Assembly: GCA_963971285.1 (NCBI GenBank)
Contig: OZ020246.1
Location: 17,219,217-17,283,216 of the forward strand
DNA from: Astropecten irregularis
Taxonomy: Eukaryota; Echinodermata; Asteroidea; Paxillosida; Astropectinidae
Direction: 5' to 3'
Length of the DNA: 64,000 bases
Positions 25,259 through 37,629 of the stretch are shown piece by piece. Every line of letters starts with the position of its first letter. The stretch's first letter is position 1. The position numbers and the translations under genes are program-made. The notes under the pieces are model-generated. The model ran no database searches. It was not told the DNA's origin and worked only from the letters and a program-made list of their open reading frames with translations.

Positions 25259-26286
25259 GATTTCGCTACGCAGGGCGACTTCAGTTTCGAAAAATTCAGA
25301 TCTATGATCTACACTGAAAATAGAAAGACACGTGTAATTTTGTTTTTCCTGAGTTTGCCCTAGAAATGAGCAGCCAGATTTCAAAGATAGTGTTCAAAAT
25401 ATAGGATTTGACCGCGCGCTGCCATAAATAGTACACATACAGTGTAGAACGTCATAACGTGATTTATAAATCATTGCAGATTTCGCTAAGCAGGGCGACT
25501 TCAGGTTCAAAAATTCAGATATATGATCTACACTGAAAACAAAAAGACACGTGTTATTTTGTTTTCCCTGAATTTTCCCCAGAAATGATCAGGCAGTTTT
25601 CAAAGATCGTGTTCAAAATATAGGATTAGACTGCGTGCTGCCATATATAGTACACATACAGTGTAGAACGTCATAACGTGATTTATAAATCATTGCAGAT
25701 TTCGCTAAGCAGGGCGACTTCAGGTTCAAAAATTCACATATATGATCTACACTGAAAATGAAAAGACACGTGTAATTTTGTTTTCCCTGAATTTTCCCCA
25801 GAAATGAGAAGGCAGTTTTCAAAGATCGTGTTCAAAATATAGGATTGGATAGCGCGCTTTCATATATAATACACATACAGTGTAGCACGTCATAACGTGA
25901 TTTATAAATCATTGCAGATTTCGCTAAGCAGGGCGACTTCAGGCTCAAAAATTCAGATATATGATCTACACTCAAAATAAAAAGACACGTGTAATTTTGT
26001 TTTTCCTGAGTTTGCCCTAGAAATGAGCAGCCAGATTTCAAAGATCGTGTTCAAAATATAGGATTTGACCGCGCGCTGCCATATATAGTACACATACAGT
26101 GTAGCACGTCATAACGTGATTTATAAATCATTGCAGATTTCGCGAAGCAGGGCGACTTCAGGTTCAAAAATTCAGATATATGATCTACACTGAAAATAAA
26201 AAGACACGTGTAATTTTGTTTTTCCTGAGTTTGCCCCAGAAATGAGCAGCCAGATGTCAAAGATCGTGTTCAAAATATAGGATTGG

Positions 26287-26563
26287 AAAAATCCTCATGC
26301 GCTTTAACAATGGTCCCATGCACAAACCTATGCACGAAGGTGGGAACTAGACCGAATCTTACTGACTATGACAAATATAATCCCGGACCATTTCATGTCA
26401 CAACTCCTTTTTGTCCACGCAGGCTCTACGGGCTTGCCTATAAGCGTGGCATGAGCAAGTCGTCTGGCATAGTCAGTGACATATGGTCAAGTTCCCACCT
26501 TCGTAATATGGTTTGTATATGGGCTCATTGCTGAAGCGCGTTAGGATTTCGTTTTAGGGGGAG
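26287..26563 (+). repeat. Foldback module copy 17 (subfamily D)
   Basis: GAGCAAGTCG variant, in one of the two extra 1,305-bp units absent from the 5-13-kb counterpart. Confidence 0.92.
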
Positions 26564-27591
26564 GATTTCGCTACGCAGGGCGACTTCAGTTTCGAAAAAT
26601 TCAGATCTATGATCTACACTGAAAATAGAAAGACACGTGTAATTTTGTTTTTCCTGAGTTTGCCCTAGAAATGAGCAGCCAGATTTCAAAGATAGTGTTC
26701 AAAATATAGGATTTGACCGCGCGCTGCCATAAATAGTACACATACAGTGTAGAACGTCATAACGTGATTTATAAATCATTGCAGATTTCGCTAAGCAGGG
26801 CGACTTCAGGTTCAAAAATTCAGATATATGATCTACACTGAAAACAAAAAGACACGTGTAATTTTGTTTTCCCTGAATTTTCCCCAGAAATGATCAGGCA
26901 GTTTTCAAAGATCGAGTTCAAAATATAGGATTAGACTGCGTGCTGCCATATATAGTACACATACAGTGTAGAACGTCATAACGTGATTTATAAATCATTG
27001 CAGATTTCGCTAAGCAGGGCGACTTCAGGTTCAAAAATTCACATATATGATCTACACTGAAAATGAAAAGACACGTGTAATTTTGTTTTCCCTGAATTTT
27101 CCCCAGAAATGAGAAGGCAGTTTTCAAAGATCGTGTTCAAAATATAGGATTGGATAGCGCGCTTTCATATATAATACACATACAGTGTAGCACGTCATAA
27201 CGTGATTTATAAATCATTGCAGATTTCGCTAAGCAGGGCGACTTCAGGCTCAAAAATTCAGATATATGATCTACACTCAAAATAAAAAGACACGTGTAAT
27301 TTTGTTTTTCCTGAGTTTGCCCTAGAAATGAGCAGCCAGATTTCAAAGATCGTGTTCAAAATATAGGATTTGACCGCGCGCTGCCATATATAGTACACAT
27401 ACAGTGTAGCACGTCATAACGTGATTTATAAATCATTGCAGATTTCGCGAAGCAGGGCGACTTCAGGTTCAAAAATTCAGATATATGATCTACACTGAAA
27501 ATAAAAAGACACGTGTAATTTTGTTTTTCCTGAGTTTGCCCCAGAAATGAGCAGCCAGATGTCAAAGATCGTGTTCAAAATATAGGATTGG

Positions 27592-27868
27592 AAAAATCCT
27601 CATGCGCTTTAACAATGGTCCCATGCACAAACCTATGCACGAAGGTGGGAACTAGACCGAATCTTACTGACTATGACAAATATAATCCCGGACCATTTCA
27701 TGTCACAACTCCTTTTTGTCCACGCAGGCTCTACGGGCTTGCCTATAAGCGTGGCATGAGCAAGTCGTCTGGCATAGTCAGTGACATATGGTCAAGTTCC
27801 CACCTTCGTAATATGGTTTGTATATGGGCTCATTGCTGAAGCGCGTTAGGATTTCGTTTTAGGGGGAG
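27592..27868 (+). repeat. Foldback module copy 18 (subfamily D)
   Basis: GAGCAAGTCG variant. Starts a 2,619-bp unit matching the one at 12754 (offset 14,821). Confidence 0.92.
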
Positions 27869-30210
27869 GATTTCGCTACGCAGGGCGACTTCAGTTTCGA
27901 AAAATTCAGATCTATGATCTACACTGAAAATAAAAAGACACGTGTAATTTTGTTTTCCCTAAATTTTCCCCAGAAATGAGCAGGCAGTTTTCAAAGGTCG
28001 TGTTCAAAATATAGAATTAGACTGCGTGCTGCCATGTATAGTACACATACAGTTTAAAACGTCATAACGTGATTTATAAATCATTGCAGATTTCGCTAAG
28101 CAGGGCGACTTCAGGTTCAAAAATTCAGATATATGATCTACACTGAAAATAAAAAGACACGTGTAATTTTGTTTTTCCTAAATTTTCCCCAGAAATGAGC
28201 AGGCAGTTTTCAAAGATAGTGTTCAAAATATAGGATTAGACTGCGCGCTGCCATATATAATACACATACAGTGTAAACCGGTATTGCATGATATGTAAAA
28301 TATTACAGATTTCGCTATGCAGGCCGACTTCAGGCTCAAAAATTCAGATATATGATCTACACTGAAAATAAAAAGACACGTGTAATTTTGTTTTTCCTGA
28401 GTTTGCCCTAGAAATGAGCAGCCAGATTTCAAAGATCGTGTTCAAAATATAGGATTTGACCGCGCGCTGCCATATATAGTACACATACAGTGTAGCACGT
28501 CATAACGTGATTTATAAATCATTGCAGATTTCGCGAAGCAGGGCGACTTCAGGTTCAAAAATTCAGATATATGATCTACACTGAAATTAAAAAGACACGT
28601 GTAATTTTGTTTTTCCTGAATTTTCCCCAGAAATGAGCAGGCAGTTTTCAAAGATAGTGTTCAAAATATAGGATTGGACAGCGCGCTGTCATATATAATA
28701 CACAAACAGTGTAGCACGTCATATCGTGATTTATAAACCATTGCAGATTTCGCGAAGCAGGGCGACTTCAAGTTCAAAAATTCAGATATATGATCTACAC
28801 TGAAAATAAAAAGACACGTGTAATTTTGTTTTCCCTGAATTTTCCCCAGAAATGAGCAGGCAGTTTTCAAAGATCGTGTTCAAAATATAGAATTAGACTG
28901 CGTGCTGCCATGTATAGTACACATACAGTTTAAAACGTCATAACGTGATTTATAAATCATTGCAGATTTCGCTAAGCAGGGCGACTTCAGGTTCAAAAAT
29001 TCAGATATATGATCTACACTGAAAATAAAAAGACACGTGTAATTTTGTTTTTCCTGAATTTTCCCCAGAAATGAGCAGGCAGTTTTCAAAGATAGTGTTC
29101 AAAATAAAGGATTAGACTGCGTGCTGCCATATATAATACACATACAGTGTAAACCGGTATTGCATGATATGTAAAATATTACAGATTTCGCTATGCAGGC
29201 CGACTTCAGGCTCAAAAATTCAGATATATGATCTACACTGAAAATAAAAAGACACGTGTAATTTTGTTTTTCCTGAGTTTGCCCTAGAAATGAGCAGCCA
29301 GATTTCAAAGATCGTGTTCAAAATATAGGATTTGACCGCGCGCTGCCATATATAGTACACATACAGTGTAGCACGTCATAACGTGATTTATAAATCATTG
29401 CAGATTTCGCGAAGCAGGGCGACTTCAGGTTCAAAAATTCAGATCTATGATCTACACTGAAAATAAAAAGACACGTGTAATTTTGTTTTTCATGAATTTT
29501 CCACAGAAATGAGCAGGCAGTTTTCAAAGATCGTGTTCAAAATATAGGATAAGACTGCGTGCTGCCATATATAGTACACATACAGTGTAGCACGTCATAA
29601 CGTGATTTATAAATCATTGCAGATTTCGCTAAGCAGGGCGACTTCAGGTTCAAAAATTCAGATATATGATCTAAACTGAAAATAAAAAGACACGTGTAAT
29701 TTTGTTTTCCCTGAATTTTCCCCAGAAATGAGAAGGCAGTTTTCAAATATCGTGTTCAAAATATAGGATTGGATAGCGCGCTTTCATATATAATACACAT
29801 ACAGTGTAGCACGTCATAACGTGATTTATAAATCATTGCAGATTTCGCTAAGCAGGGCGACTTCAGGCTCAAAAATTCAGATATATGATCTACACTCAAA
29901 ATAAAAAGACACGTGTAATTTTGTTTTTCCTGAGTTTGCCCTAGAAATGAGCAGCCAGATTTCAAAGATCGTGTTCAAAATATAGGATTTGACCGCGCGC
30001 TGCCATATATAGTACACATACAGTGTAGCACGTCATAACGTGATTTATAAATCATTGCAGATTTCGCGAAGCAGGGCGACTTCAGGTTCAAAAATTCAGA
30101 TATATGATCTACACTGAAAATAAAAAGACACGTGTAATTTTGTTTTTCCTGAGTTTGCCCCAGAAATGAGCAGCCAGATGTCAAAGATCGTGTTCAAAAT
30201 ATAGGATTGG

Positions 30211-30487
30211 AAAAATCCTCATGCGCTTTAACAATGGTCCCATGCACAAACCTATGCACGAAGGTGGGAACTAGACCGAATCTTACTGACTATGACAAAT
30301 ATAATCCCGGACCATTTCATGTCACAACTCCTTTTTGTCCACGCAGGCTCTACGGGCTTGCCTATAAGCGTGGCATGAGCAAGTCGTCTGGCATAGTCAG
30401 TGACATATGGTCAAGTTCCCACCTTCGTAATATGGTTTGTATATGGGCTCATTGCTGAAGCGCGTTAGGATTTCGTTTTAGGGGGAG
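30211..30487 (+). repeat. Foldback module copy 19 (subfamily D)
   Basis: GAGCAAGTCG variant. Starts a 2,838-bp higher-order unit. Confidence 0.92.
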
Positions 30488-33048
30488 GATTTCGCTACGC
30501 AGGGCGACTTCAGTTTCGAAAAATTCAGATCTATGATCTACACTGAAAATAAAAAGACACGTGTAATTTTGTTTTCCCTAAATTTTCCCCAGAAATGAGC
30601 AGGCAGTTTTCAAAGGTCGTGTTCAAAATATAGAATTAGACTGCGTGCTGCCATGTATAGTACACATACAGTTTAAAACGTCATAACGTGATTTATAAAT
30701 CATTGCAGATTTCGCTAAGCAGGGCGACTTCAGGTTCAAAAATTCAGATATATGATCTACACTGAAAATAAAAAGACACGTGTAATTTTGTTTTTCCTAA
30801 ATTTTCCCCAGAAATGAGCAGGCAGTTTTCAAAGATAGTGTTCAAAATATAGGATTAGACTGCGTGCTGCCATATATAATACACATACAGTGTAAACCGG
30901 TATTGCATGATATGTAAAATATTACAGATTTCGCTATGCAGGCCGACTTCAGGCTCAAAAATTCAGATATATGATCTACACTGAAAATAAAAAGACACGT
31001 GTAATTTTGTTTTTCCTGAGTTTGCCCTAGAAATGAGCAGCCAGATTTCAAAGATCGTGTTCAAAATATAGGATTTGACCGCGCGCTGCCATATATAGTA
31101 CACATACAGTGTAGCACGTCATAACGTGATTTATAAATCATTGCAGATTTCGCGAAGCAGGGCGACTTCAGGTTCAAAAATTCAGATATATGATCTACAC
31201 TGAAATTAAAAAGACACGTGTAATTTTGTTTTTCCTGAATTTTCCCCAGAAATGAGCAGGCAGTTTTCAAAGATAGTGTTCAAAATATAGGATTGGACAG
31301 CGCGCTGTCATATATAATACACAAACAGTGTAGCACGTCATATCGTGATTTATAAACCATTGCAGATTTCGCGAAGCAGGGCGACTTCAAGTTCAAAAAT
31401 TCAGATATATGATCTACACTGAAAATAAAAAGACACGTGTAATTTTGTTTTCCCTGAATTTTCCCCAGAAATGAGCAGGCAGTTTTCAAAGATCGTGTTC
31501 AAAATATAGAATTAGACTGCGTGCTGCCATGTATAGTACACATACAGTTTAAAACGTCATAACGTGATTTATAAATCATTGCAGATTTCGCTAAGCAGGG
31601 CGACTTCAGGTTCAAAAATTCAGATATATGATCTACACTGAAAATAAAAAGACACGTGTAATTTTGTTTTTCCTGAATTTTCCCCAGAAATGAGCAGGCA
31701 GTTTTCAAAGATAGTGTTCAAAATATAGGATTAGACTGCGTGCTGCCATATATAATACACATACAGTGTAAACCGGTATTGCATGATATGTAAAATATTA
31801 CAGATTTCGCTATGCAGGCCGACTTCAGGCTCAAAAATTCAGATATATGATCTACACTGAAAATAAAAAGACACGTGTAATTTTGTTTTTCCTGAGTTTG
31901 CCCTAGAAATGAGCAGCCAGATTTCAAAGATCGTGTTCAAAATATAGGATTTGACCGCGCGCTGCCATATATAGTACACATACAGTGTAGCACGTCATAA
32001 CGTGATTTATAAATCATTGCAGATTTCGCGAAGCAGGGCGACTTCAGGTTCAAAAATTCAGATCTATGATCTACACTGAAAATAAAAAGACACGTGTAAT
32101 TTTGTTTTTCATGAATTTTCCACAGAAATGAGCAGGCAGTTTTCAAAGATCGTGTTCAAAATATAGGATAAGACTGCGTGCTGCCATATATAGTACACAT
32201 ACAGTGTAGCACGTCATAACGTGATTTATAAATCATTGCAGATTTCGCTAAGCAGGGCGACTTCAGGTTCAAAAATTCAGATATATGATCTACACTGAAA
32301 ACAAAAAGACACGTGTAATTTTGTTTTCCCTGAATTTTCCCCAGAAATGATCAGGCAGTTTTCAAAGATCGTGTTCAAAATATAGGATTAGACTGCGTGC
32401 TGCCATATATAGTACACATACAGTGTAGAACGTCATAACGTGATTTATAAATCATTGCAGATTTCGCTAAGCAGGGCGACTTCAGGTTCAAAAATTCACA
32501 TATATGATCTACACTGAAAATGAAAAGACACGTGTAATTTTGTTTTCCCTGAATTTTCCCCAGAAATGAGAAGGCAGTTTTCAAAGATCGTGTTCAAAAT
32601 ATAGGATTGGATAGCGCGCTTTCATATATAATACACATACAGTGTAGCACGTCATAACGTGATTTATAAATCATTGCAGATTTCGCTAAGCAGGGCGACT
32701 TCAGGCTCAAAAATTCAGATATATGATCTACACTCAAAATAAAAAGACACGTGTAATTTTGTTTTTCCTGAGTTTGCCCTAGAAATGAGCAGCCAGATTT
32801 CAAAGATCGTGTTCAAAATATAGGATTTGACCGCGCGCTGCCATATATAGTACACATACAGTGTAGCACGTCATAACGTGATTTATAAATCATTGCAGAT
32901 TTCGCGAAGCAGGGCGACTTCAGGTTCAAAAATTCAGATATATGATCTACACTGAAAATAAAAAGACACGTGTAATTTTGTTTTTCCTGAGTTTGCCCCA
33001 GAAATGAGCAGCCAGATGTCAAAGATCGTGTTCAAAATATAGGATTGG

Positions 33049-33325
33049 AAAAATCCTCATGCGCTTTAACAATGGTCCCATGCACAAACCTATGCACGAA
33101 GGTGGGAACTAGACCGAATCTTACTGACTATGACAAATATAATCCCGGACCATTTCATGTCACAACTCCTTTTTGTCCACGCAGGCTCTACGGGCTTGCC
33201 TATAAGCGTGGCATGAGCAAGTCGTCTGGCATAGTCAGTGACATATGGTCAAGTTCCCACCTTCGTAATATGGTTTGTATATGGGCTCATTGCTGAAGCG
33301 CGTTAGGATTTCGTTTTAGGGGGAG
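33049..33325 (+). repeat. Foldback module copy 20 (subfamily D)
   Basis: GAGCAAGTCG variant, exactly 2,838 bp from the preceding copy. Confidence 0.92.
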
Positions 33326-35886
33326 GATTTCGCTACGCAGGGCGACTTCAGTTTCGAAAAATTCAGATCTATGATCTACACTGAAAATAAAAAGACACGT
33401 GTAATTTTGTTTTCCCTAAATTTTCCCCAGAAATGAGCAGGCAGTTTTCAAAGGTCGTGTTCAAAATATAGAATTAGACTGCGTGCTGCCATGTATAGTA
33501 CACATACAGTTTAAAACGTCATAACGTGATTTATAAATCATTGCAGATTTCGCTAAGCAGGGCGACTTCAGGTTCAAAAATTCAGATATATGATCTACAC
33601 TGAAAATAAAAAGACACGTGTAATTTTGTTTTTCCTAAATTTTCCCCAGAAATGAGCAGGCAGTTTTCAAAGATAGTGTTCAAAATATAGGATTAGACTG
33701 CGTGCTGCCATATATAATACACATACAGTGTAAACCGGTATTGCATGATATGTAAAATATTACAGATTTCGCTATGCAGGCCGACTTCAGGCTCAAAAAT
33801 TCAGATATATGATCTACACTGAAAATAAAAAGACACGTGTAATTTTGTTTTTCCTGAGTTTGCCCTAGAAATGAGCAGCCAGATTTCAAAGATCGTGTTC
33901 AAAATATAGGATTTGACCGCGCGCTGCCATATATAGTACACATACAGTGTAGCACGTCATAACGTGATTTATAAATCATTGCAGATTTCGCGAAGCAGGG
34001 CGACTTCAGGTTCAAAAATTCAGATATATGATCTACACTGAAATTAAAAAGACACGTGTAATTTTGTTTTTCCTGAATTTTCCCCAGAAATGAGCAGGCA
34101 GTTTTCAAAGATAGTGTTCAAAATATAGGATTGGACAGCGCGCTGTCATATATAATACACATACAGTGTAGCACGTCATATCGTGATTTATAAACCATTG
34201 CAGATTTCGCGAAGCAGGGCGACTTCAAGTTCAAAAATTCAGATATATGATCTACACTGAAAATAAAAAGACACGTGTAATTTTGTTTTCCCTGAATTTT
34301 TCCCAGAAATGAGCAGGCAGTTTTCAAAGATCGTGTTCAAAATATAGAATTAGACTGCGTGCTGCCATGTATAGTACACATACAGTTTAAAACGTCATAA
34401 CGTGATTTATAAATCATTGCAGATTTCGCTAAGCAGGGCGACTTCAGGTTCAAAAATTCAGATATATGATCTACACTGAAAATAAAAAGACACGTGTAAT
34501 TTTGTTTTTCCTGAATTTTCCCCAGAAATGAGCAGGCAGTTTTCAAAGATAGTGTTCAAAATATAGGATTAGACTGCGTGCTGCCATATATAATACACAT
34601 ACAGTGTAAACCGGTATTGCATGATATGTAAAATATTACAGATTTCGCTATGCAGGCCGACTTCAGGCTCAAAAATTCAGATATATGATCTACACTGAAA
34701 ATAAAAAGACACGTGTAATTTTGTTTTTCCTGAGTTTGCCCTAGAAATGAGCAGCCAGATTTCAAAGATCGTGTTCAAAATATAGGATTTGACCGCGCGC
34801 TGCCATATATAGTACACATACAGTGTAGCACGTCATAACGTGATTTATAAATCATTGCAGATTTCGCGAAGCAGGGCGACTTCAGGTTCAAAAATTCAGA
34901 TCTATGATCTACACTGAAAATAAAAAGACACGTGTAATTTTGTTTTTAATGAATTTTCCACAGAAATGAGCAGGCAGTTTTCAAAGATCGTGTTCAAAAT
35001 ATAGGATAAGACTGCGTGCTGCCATATATAGTACACATACAGTGTAGCACGTCATAACGTGATTTATAAATCATTGCAGATTTCGCTAAGCAGGGCGACT
35101 TCAGGTTCAAAAATTCAGATATATGATCTACACTGAAAACAAAAAGACACGTGTAATTTTGTTTTCCCTGAATTTTCCCCAGAAATGATCAGGCAGTTTT
35201 CAAAGATCGTGTTCAAAATATAGGATTAGACTGCGTGCTGCCATATATAGTACACATACAGTGTAGAACGTCATAACGTGATTTATAAATCATTGCAGAT
35301 TTCGCTAAGCAGGGCGACTTCAGGTTCAAAAATTCACATATATGATCTACACTGAAAATGAAAAGACACGTGTAATTTTGTTTTCCCTGAATTTTCCCCA
35401 GAAATGAGAAGGCAGTTTTCAAAGATCGTGTTCAAAATATAGGATTGGATAGCGCGCTTTCATATATAATACACATACAGTGTAGCACGTCATAACGTGA
35501 TTTATAAATCATTGCAGATTTCGCTAAGCAGGGCGACTTCAGGCTCAAAAATTCAGATATATGATCTACACTCAAAATAAAAAGACACGTGTAATTTTGT
35601 TTTTCCTGAGTTTGCCCTAGAAATGAGCAGCCAGATTTCAAAGATCGTGTTCAAAATATAGGATTTGACCGCGCGCTGCCATATATAGTACACATACAGT
35701 GTAGCACGTCATAACGTGATTTATAAATCATTGCAGATTTCGCGAAGCAGGGCGACTTCAGGTTCAAAAATTCAGATATATGATCTACACTGAAAATAAA
35801 AAGACACGTGTAATTTTGTTTTTCCTGAGTTTGCCCCAGAAATGAGCAGCCAGATGTCAAAGATCGTGTTCAAAATATAGGATTGG

Positions 35887-36163
35887 AAAAATCCTCATGC
35901 GCTTTAACAATGGTCCCATGCACAAACCTATGCACGAAGGTGGGAACTAGACCGAATCTTACTGACTATGACAAATATAATCCCGGACCATTTCATGTCA
36001 CAACTCCTTTTTGTCCACGCAGGCTCTACGGGCTTGCCTATAAGCGTGGCATGAGCAAGTCGTCTGGCATAGTCAGTGACATATGGTCAAGTTCCCACCT
36101 TCGTAATAAGGTTTGTATATGGGCTCATTGCTGAAGCGCGTTAGGATTTCGTTTTAGGGGGAG
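35887..36163 (+). repeat. Foldback module copy 21 (subfamily D, private change)
   Basis: GAGCAAGTCG variant with the private change CGTAATAAGGTT (others CGTAATATGGTT) in the right arm. The transposon-like island begins about 90 bp downstream, in the body of this same composite monomer. Confidence 0.92.
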
Positions 36164-36253
36164 GATTTCGCTACGCAGGGCGACTTCAGTTTCGAAAAAT
36201 TCAGATCTATGATCTACACTGAAAATAAAAAGACACGTGTAATTTTGTTTTCC

Positions 36254-36268
36254 CATATTAAAAACTTT
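36254..36268 (+). repeat. Left terminal inverted repeat of the island
   Basis: CATATTAAAAACTTT, the exact reverse complement of the island's right end. The first C may belong to the flanking satellite CCC. Confidence 0.85.
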
Positions 36269-36384
36269 GTCGCATCTGCTCGTCACTGAAATCGTTGCGG
36301 CATTTCATACAGGAACTACCATATGCGTATTGCACCCCCTGCTGAACATGTCGCTATAGTTCGAGTTGAGAGTAACATTTCATA

Positions 36385-36397
36385 CCATCTCGGTCTG
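36385..36397 (+). repeat. Island internal direct repeat, copy 1
   Basis: CCATCTCGGTCTG, repeated 231 bp downstream at 36616 and followed in both places by a similar GAGTTTAAT or AGTTTTATT context. Subterminal repeats of this sort are common in DNA transposons. Confidence 0.6.
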
Positions 36398-36615
36398 GAG
36401 TTTAATCTACATAAGTTCCTCTATACAGTAAACTAAAATTCAACAACAGTTTTATCCCAAAACACATTGTAAATTCGGTGGGAAAAAGGTCTTAAAACTG
36501 TCGATTTTGTCTAGTTTTCGCTCTTCGCGTATGAATCACACGCAAAATATACGAGTTTTTGGTGGAGTACGTTCGCTAAATTCAACAGCGCAAATAAACA
36601 AGAGGCCCTTCTAAT

Positions 36616-36628
36616 CCATCTCGGTCTG
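36616..36628 (+). repeat. Island internal direct repeat, copy 2
   Basis: Second copy of CCATCTCGGTCTG inside the island. Confidence 0.6.
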
Positions 36629-36781
36629 AGTTTTATTCAGTATAAAATTCTGCAGATGTTCATGTTAAAGTCTTTTTGATTGGTCTAGAGGAAGGTCTTG
36701 TAAATTTGCAACCAATTGAAAAACGCGTTTCTTTTCAGAATGCTCTCTGGCCTGGTGCGGTCAGTGACTCGTGTGTGCACG

Positions 36782-36816
36782 TGTACGTGTATACAATATA
36801 CATTGCTACACGTACA
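36782..36816. repeat. Hairpin-forming inverted repeat in the island
   Basis: TGTACGTGTA (36782-36791) and TACACGTACA (36807-36816) are perfect reverse complements separated by 15 bp. They lie in a GTGTACGTG-rich stretch. Confidence 0.6.
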
Positions 36817-37012
36817 TCACCTCACATTTCTTCCGTTGCTTTCGTCAAATTTTCTTCAATAAAATCACCACTTCACCTTTTATATTCGATAAGTATTAGT
36901 ACAGATACATTCAGTCGACATTTTATTGTGTTTTTGATGTTGTAAAATATTTTTGGATGTGAGAAAAGCAAAGACTTCTGAATCAATCTTGTTGACTTCT
37001 TGTCAAGCTCGA

Positions 37013-37026
37013 ACGTAGGCCTACGT
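37013..37026. repeat. 14-bp perfect palindrome in the island
   Basis: ACGTAGGCCTACGT reads the same on both strands. No known site is recognised. Confidence 0.6.
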
Positions 37027-37192
37027 ATAGTACATGCTGCATGTGCAGTGGGTGGACGCGACCAAACGGAGGGGTGTTCTCTTAATAATGTACAACAGAA
37101 AGCTCGGAGAGTGCGATAGAAAACTGCTTTTCATCTGATCAGACATTCTGTTAGAAGCTGATGGATGTTTTGAATTAGATTTTTTGCAACTT

Positions 37193-37591
37193 TCAAATGT
37201 TAAATTGCATTGCCATAATTTTCGAAAAGCAGGGGAGCTTTTCAACTGTTAAAAAAAAATCAACTCTTTTGAAATAATGTTCAATATGTGTGTACAATGC
37301 ATTAACATTACTGAGTAACTTGGTTTTATTCCATTGGTTTCTTATTGATATCAATAGAGCAATGTACCTGCGTTCCCTATTCGTGTGGTAACCTTGTGAC
37401 ATGCCTTCTATTGTGACGAAGAAATAAGAATAAATTAGTATGTCTTTTGTGTTTCCAATATACAAAGAAGAGATTTCCTTTTGTGTGAAGCCTTTTTGGG
37501 GCTTCCCACCCCTACTTGGACACAATGGTATAACCCACAAGATCGATGCTATGCACAGTGCAGGGCACACAGTGCATGTACAGTGTGACAT
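37193..37591 (-). other. Unrecognised 132-codon ATG frame in the island
   Basis: The longest ATG-initiated frame in the non-satellite island, running from ATG at 37591 to TGA at 37193. The predicted N-terminus is cysteine-rich (SHCTCTVCPALC), followed by ordinary mixed sequence. I see no signal peptide, zinc finger spacing, DDE or other known motif, and no upstream promoter. An opposite-strand ATG frame overlaps it (37440-37625). It could be a remnant of a transposon gene or chance; I favour chance. Confidence 0.12.
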
Positions 37592-37614
37592 TGTTATCTG
37601 CTCATTTAGACCTG

Positions 37615-37629
37615 AAAGTTTTTAATATG
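37615..37629 (-). repeat. Right terminal inverted repeat of the island
   Basis: AAAGTTTTTAATATG, perfectly complementary to 36254-36268. Satellite resumes immediately with TAAATTTTCCCC. Confidence 0.85.

Larger units (their letters stand above)
17390..25322 (+). repeat. Large segmental repeat, second copy
   Basis: Second copy of the 5181-13111 segment. The few differences seen include AGCCACATTT near 22114 (AGCCAGATTT in copy one) and an extra TA near 24338. Homology ends in the body after the module at 24982 (AAAATAGAAAG here, AAAATAAAAAG in copy one). Confidence 0.88.
22353..27574 (+). repeat. 1,305-bp higher-order repeat, four units
   Basis: Four units at 22353, 23658, 24965 and 26270, one of them 1,307 bp. 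The first two match the pair at 10144-12753; the other two are extra, showing expansion of this unit after, or contraction in, the paired segment. Confidence 0.9.
1..36253 (+). repeat. Satellite array, left part (219-bp monomer family)
   Basis: Continuous head-to-tail tandem array. Counting each monomer from the conserved start TCAAAATATA, successive starts fall 219 bp apart (for example 1639, 1858, 2077, 2296), with occasional 220- or 221-bp variants. Recognisable blocks in order are: a variable head with TATATAA or TATATAG; ACGTCATAACGTG; GATTTCGC(G/T)AAGCAGGGCGA; ATGATCTACACTGAAAATAAAAAG; the E-box-like ACACGTGT; and a tail around AGAAATGAGCAG. Twenty-one monomers in this part are enlarged by a foldback module. 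All copies share one orientation. I infer nuclear heterochromatic satellite DNA; a centromeric role is plausible but not shown by sequence. Minus-strand frames of 69 codons recur in each monomer but begin with TTG and are not annotated as genes. Confidence 0.97.
27575..36253 (+). repeat. 2,619/2,838-bp higher-order block
   Basis: Units start at 27575 (2,619 bp), 30194 (2,838 bp), 33032 (2,838 bp) and 35870 (cut by the island). The 2,838-bp form equals one composite plus eleven monomers, one monomer more than the 2,619-bp form. Confidence 0.88.
36254..37629. mobile_element. Candidate non-autonomous DNA transposon interrupting the satellite
   Basis: The only stretch without satellite sequence. 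It is about 1,376 bp and begins and ends with a 15-bp perfect inverted repeat. Removing it rejoins GTTTTCCC to TAAATTTT, the exact sequence of the corresponding site in sibling units (near 13131 and 33413), so it entered a pre-existing monomer cleanly. No target-site duplication is evident. The terminal C can be assigned to either the element or the satellite. Inside are a repeated 13-mer, a 10-bp hairpin and a 14-bp palindrome. No transposase or reverse-transcriptase motif is recognisable; the longest ATG frame is 132 codons on the minus strand. I infer a non-autonomous terminal-inverted-repeat element; a one-off insertion of other genomic DNA is less likely given the matching ends. Confidence 0.65.

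Noticed and set aside
36676..36945. 89-codon plus-strand frame in the island
   Set aside because: It starts with TTG and has no recognisable domain. It sits in the GTGTACGTG-rich, hairpin-forming part of the island.
37021..37245. 74-codon minus-strand frame in the island
   Set aside because: TTG start, no motif, overlaps the end of the 132-codon frame in another register.
37440..37625. 61-codon plus-strand ATG frame in the island
   Set aside because: It runs antisense to the 132-codon frame and into the terminal inverted repeat; short and featureless.
36254..37629. Helitron or other rolling-circle element (no target duplication)
   Set aside because: Typical TC start and CTRR end with a 3' hairpin are absent, insertion is not between A and T, and the ends are true inverted repeats.
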